The notes: generated by a model from the sequence alone, not told the origin. 64,000 bases of DNA from Pseudomonas sp. R37(2017) (GCF_002113375.1 NZ_NEHO01000001.1:528950-592949), one strand, 5' to 3'; positions 8,519-18,644 are shown, counted from the first letter of the stretch. Numbers and translations are program-made.

Positions 8519-9345
8519 AGCACAGGACCTGCTGTTTGCTGCACGAGGCGCTCGACGAAAAACTCCAGGTGCCCGCGCGGATTGGCCGGCAGCGGCCAGG
8601 AATCGACCTTCTGCGCGATAGCCTTGAACGCCAGCGAGCACTTGGAACGCGGGAACGCCTCGTAGACGGCACGCTGCTTCTGCACAGCCTTGCGCACACT
8701 TTCGTCATAGGGCACCGCGCCGACATATTGCAGGGCGACGTCGAGGAAGCGATCCGTGACCTTGGTCAACTTGGCGAACAGGTTGCGCCCTTCCTGCGGG
8801 CTCTGGGCCATGTTGGCCAGGACGCGGAAGCGGTTCATGCCGTAGTCGCGGTTGAGCAACTTGATCAAGGCGTAGGCATCGGTGATCGAGGTCGGCTCGT
8901 CGCACACCACCAGCAGCACTTCCTGGGCTGCGCGCACGAAACTGACTACCGAGTCACCAATGCCCGCAGCGGTGTCGATCACCAATACGTCGAGGTTGTC
9001 GCCGATATCGCTGAAGGCCTGGATCAAGCCAGCGTGTTGCGCAGGGCTCAGATGAACCATGCTCTGTGTGCCGGATGCCGCCGGAACGATACGGATGCCG
9101 CCAGGCCCCTGCAGCAGTACATCGCGCAGTTCGCAGCGGCCCTCGATCACGTCGGCCAGGGTACGTTTGGGTGTCAGGCCCAGCAGAACGTCGACGTTCG
9201 CCAGTCCCAGGTCGGCGTCCAGCAGCATGACGCGCCGGCCAAGCTCAGCCAAAGCCAGGGACAAGTTCACTGACACGTTAGTTTTCCCGACGCCACCTTT
9301 GCCGCCGGTCACCGCGATCACCTGTACGGGATGCATGCTGCCCAT
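8515..9345 (-). CDS. fleN: Flagellar number regulator FleN (FlhG)
   Basis: A 276-residue MinD/ParA-type ATPase with deviant Walker A VTGGKGGVGKTNV near residues 13-25, followed by MLLDADLGLANVD and LVIDTAAGIGD. In Pseudomonas FleN binds FleQ and limits flagellar gene activation, keeping one polar flagellum, and acts against FlhF. The start at 9345 (MGSMHPVQVIAV) has only a distant AAGG as ribosome site; the internal ATG three codons later is an alternative. The 116 nt upstream of it, after flhF, show no convincing promoter. The 3' end overlaps fliA. Confidence 0.96.
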   Translation of the reverse strand: MGSMHPVQVIAVTGGKGGVGKTNVSVNLSLALAELGRRVMLLDADLGLANVDVLLGLTPKRTLADVIEGRCELRDVLLQGPGGIRIVPAASGTQSMVHLSPAQHAGLIQAFSDIGDNLDVLVIDTAAGIGDSVVSFVRAAQEVLLVVCDEPTSITDAYALIKLLNRDYGMNRFRVLANMAQSPQEGRNLFAKLTKVTDRFLDVALQYVGAVPYDESVRKAVQKQRAVYEAFPRSKCSLAFKAIAQKVDSWPLPANPRGHLEFFVERLVQQTAGPVL

Positions 9346-9461
9346 GTTATTTCTTTACCTTGTCTTGCATAGACGGAGGCCACATTACTGGCTGCGCGTT
9401 CGTAGACGGAACAATGCATGGCAGACCATCGATGTAGGTACAAAAACTGTTCATTATTACC

Positions 9462-10790
9462 TTAGCCGACCTGCTTGGTCGGGCTGTGGTAGATGTCAGC
9501 GAACATGTCAGCCATGGCTTCTTCGCTGGGTTCTTCCTGCATTTGCACGCTGACGGCGCGACTGACCAACTGATGACGGCGCGGCAGATGAAGATCATCC
9601 GGAATCCGCGGACCATCGGTCAGGTATGCCACCGGCAGCTCATGACTGATGGCCAGGCTCAACACCTCGCCCAGGCTTGCCGTTTCATCCAGTTTAGTCA
9701 GGATGCAGCCAGCGAGCCCGCAACGCTTGTAACTATGATAAGCAGCGGTTAGAACCTGTTTCTGGCTGGTGGTTGCCAGAACCAGATAATTTTTCGCGCG
9801 GATGCCACGACCGGCCAGACTTTCAAGCTGCATGCGCAGGGCCGGATCGCTGGCCTGCAGGCCGGCGGTATCGATCAGCACCACACGCTTGCGCAGCAAT
9901 GGCTCCAGGGCCTGCACCAGGGACTGGCCCGGATCGACGTGGGTCACCGACACATTGAGAATGCGCCCCAGGGTCTTGAGCTGCTCCTGGGCTCCGATGC
10001 GGAAGCTGTCCATGCTCACCAGCGCAATGTTCTGCGCGCCGTACTTGAGCACGTAACGGGCCGCCAGCTTGGCCAGGGTGGTGGTCTTGCCCATGCCGGC
10101 AGGGCCGACCATGGCGATCACACCGCCCTCTTCCAGCGGCTCGATTTCCGGGGTAACGATCATCCGTGCCAGGTGCGCCAGCAACATGCGCCAGGCCTGG
10201 CGGGGCTCTTCGATTTCCGTGATCAGCGCCAGCAAATCGCGCGACAGCGGCCCAGACAGGCCGATGCGTTGCAGGCGACGCCAGAGATTGGCCTGGTCCG
10301 GACGGCTGCCTTGCAGCTGATTCCAGGCCAGGGAGCCGAGCTGGACTTCCATGAGCTCGCGCAGGCTGTTGAGCTCGAAACGCATCGAGTCCAACGCGCG
10401 CGGGTCCACGCCAGCGGATGCCGGTGCAGCGGCAGGCGCGGGGCGAAGGGGTTCGCTGTACGTCGGCTCGATCAGCGGCTCGGCGGCGGTCAACGGCAGG
10501 CCGGCGAACAACTGACGGTTGGTGCCCTTGTCGCTCTCGCCTTCGCCGCGCAGGCTCAATTCGGCCTGGGCGGTGACGATCCGCGACTGTGTCTTGCGCA
10601 ACTCATCTTCGAGTTCCATGTTCGGTACACGCGGCGCCAGCGCCGACAACTTGTAATCAAGCGCTGCCGTCAGCTCGACCCCGCCGGCGATCCGGCGGTT
10701 GCCGATAATGGCGGCATCGGCGCCCAGCTCATCGCGAACCAGCTTCATGGCCTGACGCATATCGGCGGCGAAAAAACGCTTAACTTGCAT
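9462..10790 (-). CDS. flhF: Flagellar placement GTPase FlhF
   Basis: A 442-residue SRP-type GTPase. The N-terminal region (about 1-150) is variable. The NG domain shows the P-loop VGPAGMGKTTTLAKLAARY, VLIDTAGLQ and the specificity motif TKLDETASLG. FlhF directs the first flagellar proteins to the pole and is countered by FleN, encoded next. It starts 11 nt after the flhA stop, so it belongs to the same transcript. The N-terminus MQVKRFFAADMRQAM is typical for the family. Confidence 0.97.
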   Translation of the reverse strand: MQVKRFFAADMRQAMKLVRDELGADAAIIGNRRIAGGVELTAALDYKLSALAPRVPNMELEDELRKTQSRIVTAQAELSLRGEGESDKGTNRQLFAGLPLTAAEPLIEPTYSEPLRPAPAAAPASAGVDPRALDSMRFELNSLRELMEVQLGSLAWNQLQGSRPDQANLWRRLQRIGLSGPLSRDLLALITEIEEPRQAWRMLLAHLARMIVTPEIEPLEEGGVIAMVGPAGMGKTTTLAKLAARYVLKYGAQNIALVSMDSFRIGAQEQLKTLGRILNVSVTHVDPGQSLVQALEPLLRKRVVLIDTAGLQASDPALRMQLESLAGRGIRAKNYLVLATTSQKQVLTAAYHSYKRCGLAGCILTKLDETASLGEVLSLAISHELPVAYLTDGPRIPDDLHLPRRHQLVSRAVSVQMQEEPSEEAMADMFADIYHSPTKQVG

Positions 10791-10801
10791 AAACCACTAC
10801 C

Positions 10802-12931
10802 TCAGCCGTTGGGCCCTACTGTCGCAACGATGGTCACTTGCTTGTTGTCAGGGATTTCCTGGTAAGCCAACACGTGCAAACCCGGGACTGCGAGGCGGCC
10901 GAATCGCGAGAGCATCGCGCGAACCGGACCGGCCACCAGCAGAATCACCGGCTGACCTTGCATCTCCTGGCGCTGCGCCGCGTCGATCAGCGAGCGTTGC
11001 AGCTTCTCAGCCATGCTTGGCTCCAGCAGAACGCCCTCTTCCGAGCCTTGTCCTGCCTTCTGCAGACTATTGAGCAATATCTGTTCCAACCTTGGCTCCA
11101 GCGTGATAACTGGCAGCTCCGACTCAGTGCCTACAATGCTTTGCACGATTGCACGGGATACGCCAACACGCACGGCAGCCACCAGCGCGGCGGTATCTTG
11201 ACTCTTGGCGGCATTGTTGGCGATGGCCTCGGCGATGCTGCGGATGTCGCGCACAGGCACTTGTTCGGCCAGCAGCGCTTGCAACACCTTGAGCAACTGC
11301 GACAGCGAAACCACGCCCGGCACCAGCTCTTCGGCCAGTTTCGGCGAGTTTTTGGCCAGCAATTGCATGAGTTGCTGCACTTCTTCGTGACCGATCAGTT
11401 CACTGGAATGCTTGTAGAGTATTTGGTTCAGGTGAGTGGCCACTACGGTACTGGCATCGACCACCGTATAACCGAGCGATTGTGCCTGGGCGCGCTGGCT
11501 GATTTCGATCCAGACTGCCTCAAGGCCAAAAGCCGGATCTTTGGCGGTAATGCCGTTGAGCGTGCCGTAGACCTGCCCCGGGTTGATCGCCAGCTCTCGA
11601 TCCGGGTAGATCTCCGCCTCGGCCAGGATCACCCCCATGAGGGTCAGGCGATAGGCACTGGGCGCCAGGTCGAGGTTGTCACGGATATGCACCGTCGGCA
11701 TCAGGAAACCCAGATCCTGGGACAGCTTCTTGCGCACCCCCTTGATCCGCGCGAGCAACTGGCCGCCCTGGTTGCGGTCCACCAGCGGAATCAGGCGATA
11801 ACCCACTTCCAGGCCGATCATGTCGATGGGCGTCACGTCATCCCAGCCAAGCTCCTTGGTTTCCTGGGCGCGGGCCGGCGACGGCAGCAACTCCTGCTGG
11901 CGCTTGACCTCCTGCAGGGCCTGCACCTTGGCGACGTTCTGCTTTTTCCAGAACAGGTAGGCACCACCGGCCGCCAGGGCTGCCATGCTCAGGAACGAGA
12001 AGTGCGGCATGCCGGGCACCAGGCCCATGACCGCCATCAAGCCTGCCGCCACCGCCAGCGCCTTGGGCGAGGCGAACATCTGGCGATTGATTTGCTTGCC
12101 CATGTCTTCCGAACCGGAAGCACGGGTCACCATGATCGCTGCCGCTGTCGATAACAACAGTGATGGCAATTGCGCCACCAAACCGTCACCGATGGTCAAC
12201 AGCGCATACACCTTGCCGGCGTCGGCGAAGTTCATGTTGTGCTGGAAGATACCGACCGCCATGCCGCCGATCAGGTTGATGAACAGGATCAGCAGGCCGG
12301 CGATGGCGTCCCCCCGGACGAATTTGCTGGCACCGTCCATGGAACCGTAGAACTCGGCCTCCTGGGCCACTTCCGCACGGCGGGCCTTGGCCTGGGCCTG
12401 ATCGATCAGGCCGGCGTTGAGGTCGGCGTCGATCGCCATTTGCTTGCCGGGCATCGCATCGAGGGTGAAACGCGCGCTCACCTCGGAAATCCGCCCCGCA
12501 CCCTTGGTCACCACCACGAAGTTGATGATCATCAGGATCGCGAAGACCACGATACCGACCACGTAGTTACCGCCGATCACCACCTCGCCGAACGCCTGGA
12601 TCACCTTGCCGGCCGCCGCATGGCCGTCCTGGCCGTGGAGCATCACCACCCGCGTGGAGGCCACGTTCAACGCCAGGCGCAACAGCGTCGCCACCAGCAG
12701 AATGGTCGGGAATACCGCGAAATCCAGCGGGCGCAAGGCGTAGACGCACACCAGCAGCACGACGATGGACAGGGCAATGTTGAAGGTAAAGAACACGTCG
12801 AGCAGGAACGGCGGCACCGGCAACATCATCATCGCCAGCATGATCAGCAGCAGCAGCGGCACGCCCATATTGCCTCGACTGAGGTCGGCCATGTTGCTGC
12901 GGGCACTGTTGATTAACTGAGAGCGATCCAC
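10802..12931 (-). CDS. flhA: Flagellar type III export gate protein FlhA
   Basis: A 709-residue inner-membrane export protein. About eight hydrophobic segments fill residues 20-320, with the conserved FHIPEP-type cytoplasmic segment between them, and a large cytosolic C-terminal domain docks chaperone-substrate complexes. The start codon is GTG (12931), giving MDRSQLINSARSN, which agrees with the family. A candidate RpoN promoter lies 62 nt upstream. It heads the flhA-flhF-fleN-fliA unit. Confidence 0.97.
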   Translation of the reverse strand: MDRSQLINSARSNMADLSRGNMGVPLLLLIMLAMMMLPVPPFLLDVFFTFNIALSIVVLLVCVYALRPLDFAVFPTILLVATLLRLALNVASTRVVMLHGQDGHAAAGKVIQAFGEVVIGGNYVVGIVVFAILMIINFVVVTKGAGRISEVSARFTLDAMPGKQMAIDADLNAGLIDQAQAKARRAEVAQEAEFYGSMDGASKFVRGDAIAGLLILFINLIGGMAVGIFQHNMNFADAGKVYALLTIGDGLVAQLPSLLLSTAAAIMVTRASGSEDMGKQINRQMFASPKALAVAAGLMAVMGLVPGMPHFSFLSMAALAAGGAYLFWKKQNVAKVQALQEVKRQQELLPSPARAQETKELGWDDVTPIDMIGLEVGYRLIPLVDRNQGGQLLARIKGVRKKLSQDLGFLMPTVHIRDNLDLAPSAYRLTLMGVILAEAEIYPDRELAINPGQVYGTLNGITAKDPAFGLEAVWIEISQRAQAQSLGYTVVDASTVVATHLNQILYKHSSELIGHEEVQQLMQLLAKNSPKLAEELVPGVVSLSQLLKVLQALLAEQVPVRDIRSIAEAIANNAAKSQDTAALVAAVRVGVSRAIVQSIVGTESELPVITLEPRLEQILLNSLQKAGQGSEEGVLLEPSMAEKLQRSLIDAAQRQEMQGQPVILLVAGPVRAMLSRFGRLAVPGLHVLAYQEIPDNKQVTIVATVGPNG

Positions 12932-12992
12932 CGGTTTTCCCCGTTCCCTTAAAGCAAACTTTTGACGCCCGAAGCGGGCGCAGGGCCCCTAC

Positions 12993-13008
12993 TGCAAGAA
13001 GCTTTCCA
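12993..13008 (-). promoter_or_regulatory. Candidate RpoN (sigma54) promoter for flhA
   Basis: Read on the minus strand the site is TGGAAAGCTTCTTGCA, with GG and GC separated by exactly 10 nt as RpoN requires and a good -12 half (TTGCA). The -24 half is imperfect (TGGAAAG against TGGCACG). It lies 62 nt before the flhA GTG. Confidence 0.55.
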
Positions 13009-13061
13009 ACTTTTGCAGAGACAGGGAATAGAAGGTTTTCAGGGGATTTTTACGCCTTCCC

Positions 13062-13178
13062 CCTGTAGGAGCGAGCATGCTCGCGATGCACGCCAGAACA
13101 CCGCGGGTATCCAGTGAGCCGACGTTTTCGTTAACGACCATCGCGAGCATGCCGCAAGCGGGCACCCGCTCCTACAGG
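13062..13178. repeat. REP inverted pair with chimeric right arm (REPIN B)
   Basis: The left arm is CTGTAGGAGCGAGCATGC followed by TCGCGATG. The right arm begins CATCGCGAGCATG but then carries CCGCAAGCGGGCACC before CGCTCCTACAGG. The element fills the gap between flhB and flhA. The same odd right arm occurs in the element at 28630-28744. Confidence 0.85.
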
Positions 13179-13192
13179 TAAGAGGCCGAACA

Positions 13193-14332
13193 TCAGGAAT
13201 CGCGGCGCAAATCCGGTGGAATCGGCAGGTCTTCCTTGAGCGGGTCCGGCCGCTTGCCCTTGCCCGCTCGGTATTGGCGAATCTGGTAGACATACGCCAA
13301 CACCTGCGCAACGGCGAGGTAGAGCCCGCCGGGAATTTCCTGCTCCAGCTCGGTGGAGTGATAAATCGAGCGCGCCAGCGCCGGGGATTCCAGCAGCAGG
13401 ATCTCGTTGGCCGCCGCGATCTCGCGGATCTTCAAGGCCAGGAAGTCAGTCCCCTTGGCCAGCAGCACCGGCGCATTACCCTTCTCCGGATCGTACTTGA
13501 GGGCCACGGCGTAGTGCGTCGGGTTGGTGATGACCACGTCGGCCTCTGGAATCGCCGCCATCATCCGCCGCTGGGACATCTCGCGCTGCAGCTGTCGAAT
13601 CCGCTGCTTGACCTCCGGCCGCCCCTCCTGATCCTTGTGTTCGTCACGCACTTCCTGCTTGGTCATCAGCAGTTTCTTGTGGCTTTCCCAGAGTTGCACC
13701 GGCACGTCCACCACTGCGATGAGGATCAGCCCGCACGCCATCCACAAGGTGCTCCAGCCCACCACTTGCAGACTGTGAATGACCGCCATGTCCAGGGGTT
13801 CATGGGCGATGCGCAGCAGGTCATCGATGTCCGATGACAGGACCGCCAGCGCCACGAACAGAATGATGATGAATTTCGCCAGGGCCTTGAGCAGTTCGAC
13901 CACAGACTTGGTCGAGAACATGCGTTTGAGGCCGGGACCGGGGTTCAAGCGGCTGAATTTGGGTGCCATGGAGCTCGTCGCGAACAGCCAGCCCCCCAGG
14001 GAAATCGGACCGATGATGGCGGCCAGCACCAAGGTGATCATCACCGGTTGAATCGACCACAGGGCAATTTGCCCCGAGCGCATCAGGTAGGTGGCCATGG
14101 AGCGCTGATCCAGAATCACCTCCCGCGGCAGGGAGAAGTTGATGCGCATCAGCTCCATCATGTCCTTCGCCATGGCGCCGCCAAAAATCAGCAATGCGCA
14201 GGCACCGACCAGCATGATCGCCAGGGTGTTGAGCTCTTTGGACCGGGCTACCTCACCCTTTTCACGGGAATCCTGCTTGCGCTTCTCCGTGGGGTCTTCT
14301 GTTTTGTCCTGACCGCTTTCGCTCTCAGCCAT
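13193..14332 (-). CDS. flhB: Flagellar export switch protein FlhB
   Basis: A 379-residue export gate protein with four membrane segments (about 30-210) and a cytoplasmic domain containing the autocleavage motif NPTH in VVITNPTHYAVALKYDPE. Cleavage between Asn and Pro switches export from rod/hook to filament substrates, together with FliK. The N-terminus MAESESGQDKTEDPTEKR is typical. It lies 3 nt after fliR and ends the fliL-to-flhB series; REPIN B follows. Confidence 0.97.
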   Translation of the reverse strand: MAESESGQDKTEDPTEKRKQDSREKGEVARSKELNTLAIMLVGACALLIFGGAMAKDMMELMRINFSLPREVILDQRSMATYLMRSGQIALWSIQPVMITLVLAAIIGPISLGGWLFATSSMAPKFSRLNPGPGLKRMFSTKSVVELLKALAKFIIILFVALAVLSSDIDDLLRIAHEPLDMAVIHSLQVVGWSTLWMACGLILIAVVDVPVQLWESHKKLLMTKQEVRDEHKDQEGRPEVKQRIRQLQREMSQRRMMAAIPEADVVITNPTHYAVALKYDPEKGNAPVLLAKGTDFLALKIREIAAANEILLLESPALARSIYHSTELEQEIPGGLYLAVAQVLAYVYQIRQYRAGKGKRPDPLKEDLPIPPDLRRDS

Positions 14333-14335
14333 GAC

Positions 14336-15118
14336 TCAGCTCGCCCGCGCCATTTCGCGCAGCAACTGCAAGGCCTCGGAAGCCAGCGGTTGGTACTGAT
14401 TGAGGATGTCCGCCAGCCCGACCCAGACGATGAACAGCCCCAGGGCCAGGATCAGCGGGAAGCCGACCGAGAAAATATTCAGTTGCGGCGCCGCCCGGGT
14501 CATGACGCCAAACGCGATGTTGACCACCAACAGCGCAGTGATCGCCGGCAGCACCAGCAACAACGCCGAACCGAGCACCCAGCCGAGCTTGCCGGCCAGC
14601 TCCCAGTAGTGATTGACCATCAGGCCGCCACCCACCGGCAACGTGGTGAAACTCTCGGTGAGGATCTCGAACACCACCAGATGACCGTTCATGGACAGGA
14701 ACAACAGCGTCACCAGCATGGTGAAAAACTGCCCGATCACCGCCGTCGATACACCGTTGGCCGGATCGATCATGGAAGCGAAGCCCATGCCCATCTGAAT
14801 GGCGACGATCTGCCCGGCCACCACGAAGGCCTGAAAGAACAACTGCAAGGAAAAGCCCATCACCGCGCCGATGAGGATTTGCTCGGCGATCAGCAGCAGT
14901 CCGCTCAGGTCCAGAGGGTTGACCGGTGGCATCGGCGGCAGGCCCGGCGCGATGACCACGGTAATGGCCAAGGCGAAATACAGGCGGATGCGCCGGGGCA
15001 GCAGGGTCGTGCCGAACACCGGCATGACCATCAGCAGGGAGCCGACACGAAACAGCGGCAACATGAACGTCGCCACCCAGGTGCTGATCTGCGTATCGGT
15101 CAGCGCAAGCAGTGACAT
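14336..15118 (-). CDS. fliR: Flagellar export gate protein FliR
   Basis: A 260-residue, strongly hydrophobic protein with about six membrane segments, starting MSLLALTDTQISTWVATFMLP. It belongs to the FliP5-FliQ4-FliR1 export gate of the flagellar type III system. It lies 3 nt downstream of fliQ and 3 nt upstream of flhB, so the genes are clearly co-transcribed. Confidence 0.96.
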   Translation of the reverse strand: MSLLALTDTQISTWVATFMLPLFRVGSLLMVMPVFGTTLLPRRIRLYFALAITVVIAPGLPPMPPVNPLDLSGLLLIAEQILIGAVMGFSLQLFFQAFVVAGQIVAIQMGMGFASMIDPANGVSTAVIGQFFTMLVTLLFLSMNGHLVVFEILTESFTTLPVGGGLMVNHYWELAGKLGWVLGSALLLVLPAITALLVVNIAFGVMTRAAPQLNIFSVGFPLILALGLFIVWVGLADILNQYQPLASEALQLLREMARAS

Positions 15119-15121
15119 GGC

Positions 15122-15391
15122 TCAGCCGATGACCTGAGGAATACTGCCGTACAACTGCAGGATGTAATCCATGAAGGTCTGCACCAGCCAAGGACCGCCA
15201 ACGATGAGCGTCACCAGCATCACCAGCAGGCGCGGCAAAAAGCTCAAGGTCTGTTCGTTGATCTGGGTGGCGGCCTGGAACATCGCCACCAGCAGGCCCA
15301 CCAGCAGACTCGGGATCACCAGCACCGCCACCATCATGGTGGTCAGCCACAGCGCTTCACGGAAGATGTCGACCGCAACTTCTGGCGTCAT
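15122..15391 (-). CDS. fliQ: Flagellar export gate protein FliQ
   Basis: An 89-residue protein with two membrane hairpin segments (about 15-40 and 50-75), starting [21 protein letters not shown], which is the usual length and N-terminus of FliQ. Its ATG overlaps the fliP stop codon as ATGA, so translation is probably coupled. Confidence 0.96.
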   Translation of the reverse strand: MTPEVAVDIFREALWLTTMMVAVLVIPSLLVGLLVAMFQAATQINEQTLSFLPRLLVMLVTLIVGGPWLVQTFMDYILQLYGSIPQVIG

Positions 15392-16146
15392 GGCGAGACA
15401 CCGCCAAAGCTGCTGGCCAAGGTGCCGATGATCAACGCCCAGCCATCCACCAGCACGAACAACATGATCTTGAACGGCAGGGAAATGATCAGCGGCGAGA
15501 GCATCATCATACCCATGGCCATCAACACACTGGCCACGACCAGGTCGATGATCAGGAACGGAATGAAGATCATGAAGCCGATCTGGAACGCTGTTTTCAG
15601 CTCGGAGGTCACGAAGGCCGGTACCAGGATGGTCAGTGGCGCCTTATCCGGCGTAGCAATGTCAGTGCGCTTTGACAGGCGCATGAACAACTCCAGATCG
15701 CTGGTGCGAGTCTGGGCGAGCATGAAATCCTTGATCGGCACCTGCGCCTTGGCGACCGCATCCTGGGCCGTCAGTTTTTCCGCCAGGTAGGGCTGCAAGG
15801 CGTCCTGGTTCACCCGGTCGAACACCGGCGCCATGATGAACAGGGTCAGGAACAGCGCCATGCCGGTGAGGATCTGGTTCGACGGTGTCTGCTGCAGGCC
15901 CAGGGCCTGGCGCAGGATCGAGAAGACAATGATGATCCGGGTGAAGCTGGTCATCAGAATGACGAACGCCGGGATAAAGCTCAGCGCGGTCATGATCAGC
16001 AGGATTTGCAGGCTGACCGAGTACTCCTGCGCACCCTGTGCGTTGGTGCCCAGGGTGATGGCCGGGATCGACAGCGGATCGGCGGCGAATGCCAGCGGCG
16101 CGGCCAGCATCAGGGCCAGCGTCAAGACGATGCGTAGCGCACCCAT
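15388..16146 (-). CDS. fliP: Flagellar export gate protein FliP
   Basis: A 252-residue inner-membrane gate protein. A cleavable signal peptide is evident ([21 protein letters not shown]), as is usual for FliP, followed by four membrane segments. Conserved blocks such as [19 protein letters not shown] and [18 protein letters not shown] are present. The start codon overlaps the fliO TAA by one base (TAATG) and the stop overlaps fliQ. Confidence 0.97.
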   Translation of the reverse strand: MGALRIVLTLALMLAAPLAFAADPLSIPAITLGTNAQGAQEYSVSLQILLIMTALSFIPAFVILMTSFTRIIIVFSILRQALGLQQTPSNQILTGMALFLTLFIMAPVFDRVNQDALQPYLAEKLTAQDAVAKAQVPIKDFMLAQTRTSDLELFMRLSKRTDIATPDKAPLTILVPAFVTSELKTAFQIGFMIFIPFLIIDLVVASVLMAMGMMMLSPLIISLPFKIMLFVLVDGWALIIGTLASSFGGVSP

Positions 16147-16601
16147 TACTTCTTATCCTTCTGATCTTTACCCAGCATCTCCAACAGGCGCTGGGCAAAC
16201 TCCGGCGTCGGCTTCTCGGTACTCGGCACTTGCACCGGCTCCTTGAGGACATGCAGTGCAGTGATGCTGCCAGGGCTCAAGCCCAGCAGAATCTGCTCGT
16301 TGCCCACCTGCACCAGCATCAGGCGATCACGCGGCCCCAGTGCGCGAGAGCCGACAACCTCGATCACCTGCCCCTTGCCGGCCGGACCGGCCTGCTGGAC
16401 CCGGCGCAGTAACCAGGCGAGGAAGAAGATCAGCCCCAGCACCAGCAACAAGCCGAACACCAGTTGCGTCAGCTGGCCAGCCACACCGCTGCTCACCGCC
16501 GGTGTTGCAGCCGCGGTCGCCGTAGCAACCGGTTCGGCCGCCAGCACGCCGAACGGCAAGGCCAGCACGGCCCCCAGCAAAACCCCCGGAACCTTTTTCA
16601 C
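16146..16601 (-). CDS. fliO: Flagellar export assembly protein FliO
   Basis: A 151-residue protein with a hydrophobic signal-like N-terminus, an Ala/Thr-rich stretch and one strong membrane segment (about 45-66, [19 protein letters not shown]), followed by a cytoplasmic FliO domain. It helps assemble the FliP ring. The start is GTG at 16601, directly after the fliN stop (TGAGTG). The family is poorly conserved, so position between fliN and fliP is strong support. Confidence 0.9.
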   Translation of the reverse strand: MKKVPGVLLGAVLALPFGVLAAEPVATATAAATPAVSSGVAGQLTQLVFGLLLVLGLIFFLAWLLRRVQQAGPAGKGQVIEVVGSRALGPRDRLMLVQVGNEQILLGLSPGSITALHVLKEPVQVPSTEKPTPEFAQRLLEMLGKDQKDKK

Positions 16602-17048
16602 TCAGCGCAGCTTCTTGATGCGTTCGCTTGGGCTGATCACGTCCGTCAGGCGGATGCCGAACTTCTCGTTGACCACCACCACTTCACCGTGGGCGATGAG
16701 CGTGCCATTGACCAGCACGTCCAGCGGCTCGCCGGCCAGGCGGTCCAGCTCGATCACCGACCCCTGGTTCAGTTGCAGCAGGTTGCGGATATTGATGTCC
16801 GTGCTGCCCACTTCCATGGAAATCGACACCGGGATGTCGAGGATGACGTCCAGGTTCGGGCCTTCGAGACTGACCGGATCGTTGTTTTTCGGCACGCTGC
16901 CGAACTCTTCCATTGGCAGGCGGTTGGACGCGGAACTGCCGGCATCGGCGGCCAGCAAGGCGTCGATGTCCGCCTGCCCGGCATCGCCGGTTTCTTCCAG
17001 GGCCGCTGCCCACTCATCGGCCAGAGCCTGGTCGTCTTGCGTGTTCAT
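16602..17048 (-). CDS. fliN: Flagellar motor switch protein FliN
   Basis: A 148-residue switch protein. The N-terminal part is acidic and variable; the C-terminal SpoA/surface-presentation domain (about 70-148) contains VSISMEVGSTDINIRNLLQL, GEPLDVLVNGTLIAHGEVVV and FGIRLTDVIS. It forms the C-ring with FliM and FliG. I chose the ATG at 17048 (MNTQDDQALADEW). A TTG eight codons upstream keeps the frame open but is less likely. Confidence 0.95.
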   Translation of the reverse strand: MNTQDDQALADEWAAALEETGDAGQADIDALLAADAGSSASNRLPMEEFGSVPKNNDPVSLEGPNLDVILDIPVSISMEVGSTDINIRNLLQLNQGSVIELDRLAGEPLDVLVNGTLIAHGEVVVVNEKFGIRLTDVISPSERIKKLR

Positions 17049-17115
17049 ATTGTCAGTGTCCTCGGCGAGCAAAAATTCAGAATTCGGTTCAATCGCGAAT
17101 GGCTACGAGCGCCGG

Positions 17116-18084
17116 TCAACGGCGCTCGATCGGCTCGATCACTTGCAACGCCAGGTTGCCCTTGTGCGAGCCCATCTTGACCTTGAAGGCCGGCACGCCG
17201 TTGGCGCGCATGATCATGTCTTCCGGCATGTCGACCGGGATCACATCCCCCGGCTGCATGTGCAGGATGTCGCGCAAGCGCAACTGACGACGAGCCACAG
17301 TCGCACCGATCGGCACGTCGACGTCCAGCACGTCCTGGCGCAGGGCGTTGACCCAGCGCTCGTCCTGGTCGTCGAGGTCCGACTGGAAGCCGGCGTCGAG
17401 CATTTCACGCACCGGCTCGATCATCGAGTACGGCATGGTCACGTGCAGGTCGCCGCCACCGCCATCGAGTTCGATGTGGAAGGTCGACACCACAATGGCT
17501 TCGCTCGGGCCGACGATGTTGGCCATGGCCGGGTTCACTTCCGAGTTGATGTACTCGAAGTTGACTTCCATGATCGCCTGCCAGGCTTCTTTCAAATCGA
17601 CGAACGCCTGCTCCAGCACCATGCGCACCACACGCAGTTCGGTCGGGGTGAATTCACGCCCTTCGATCTTGGCGTGCCGGCCGTCACCACCGAAGAAGTT
17701 GTCCACCAGCTTGAACACCAGCTTGGCGTCGAGGATGAACAGCGCGGTGCCGCGCAGGGGCTTGATCTTGACCAGGTTGAGGCTGGTCGGCACGTACAGC
17801 GAATGTACGTATTCGCCGAACTTCATCACCTGCACACCACCGACCGCCACGTCTGCCGAGCGACGCAGCATGTTGAACATGCTGATTCGGGTATAGCGGG
17901 CGAAACGCTCGTTGATCATTTCCAGGGTCGGCATGCGTCCACGGACGATGCGATCCTGGCTGGTCAGGTCGTAGCTTTTGACGGTGCCGGGTTCGGCAGC
18001 GTTTTCGGTCTGTACCAGACCATCGTCGACGCCATGCAACAGTGCGTCGATCTCATCCTGGGACAGCAGGTCCTGCACGGCCAT
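17116..18084 (-). CDS. fliM: Flagellar motor switch protein FliM
   Basis: A 322-residue C-ring protein. The N-terminal CheY-P-binding peptide LLSQDEIDALLHGV is at residues 6-19. A central CheC-like domain and a C-terminal SpoA domain (with IGATVARRQLRLRDILHMQPGD) follow. Length and N-terminus are normal. It starts 9 nt after fliL and is followed by fliN. Confidence 0.97.
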   Translation of the reverse strand: MAVQDLLSQDEIDALLHGVDDGLVQTENAAEPGTVKSYDLTSQDRIVRGRMPTLEMINERFARYTRISMFNMLRRSADVAVGGVQVMKFGEYVHSLYVPTSLNLVKIKPLRGTALFILDAKLVFKLVDNFFGGDGRHAKIEGREFTPTELRVVRMVLEQAFVDLKEAWQAIMEVNFEYINSEVNPAMANIVGPSEAIVVSTFHIELDGGGGDLHVTMPYSMIEPVREMLDAGFQSDLDDQDERWVNALRQDVLDVDVPIGATVARRQLRLRDILHMQPGDVIPVDMPEDMIMRANGVPAFKVKMGSHKGNLALQVIEPIERR

Positions 18085-18093
18085 GTCGTGTTC

Positions 18094-18594
18094 CTACTGC
18101 AGTACGAAATTAGTGAAAAGCAACTGTTCGACCACCACTTTGCCGAGCTCTTTCTGCGCCACTTCCTGCACGCTGGCGGTGGCTTTCTGCTTGAGCATTT
18201 CCTGGCCGACCGGCGAGGCGAGCGTGGCGAAGTCCTGACCGGAGAACAGCATGACAAGGTTGTTGCGGATCACCGGCATGTGGACCTTGAGTGCATCCAG
18301 GTCCGCCTGGTTGCGCGCAAGCATGGTGATGCTCACTTGCATGTAGCGCTGACGACCGTTCTGGTTGAAGTTGGCCACGAAAGCCGGTGCCATCGACTCG
18401 TAGATCGCTGGCTGCTTGCCGACCGGAGCGGTTTGCGCCACTTCGGCAGGTTTGCTCTGAGCGCTGTGCATGAAGTACCAGGTCGCCCCCACGGACACAC
18501 CGACCGCCAGCAGCAAGGCCACCACGATCAGGATAATCAGCTTGAGTTTGCCTTTGGTTGTGGGGTCTTTTATTGCTGCGTCGCTCTTCGCCAT
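18094..18594 (-). CDS. fliL: Flagellar basal body protein FliL
   Basis: A 166-residue protein with a Lys-rich cytoplasmic start, one membrane segment (about 20-42) and a periplasmic FliL domain with YMQVSITMLARNQADLD. It sits around the stator and influences motor output. It is the first gene of the fliL-M-N-O-P-Q-R-flhB series, with an RpoN-type site 51 nt upstream. Confidence 0.94.
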   Translation of the reverse strand: MAKSDAAIKDPTTKGKLKLIILIVVALLLAVGVSVGATWYFMHSAQSKPAEVAQTAPVGKQPAIYESMAPAFVANFNQNGRQRYMQVSITMLARNQADLDALKVHMPVIRNNLVMLFSGQDFATLASPVGQEMLKQKATASVQEVAQKELGKVVVEQLLFTNFVLQ

Positions 18595-18644
18595 GCCAAT
18601 AATCCGTCACTAATCGGGTTTTCACAGTCGCACGGCAAGGCAAG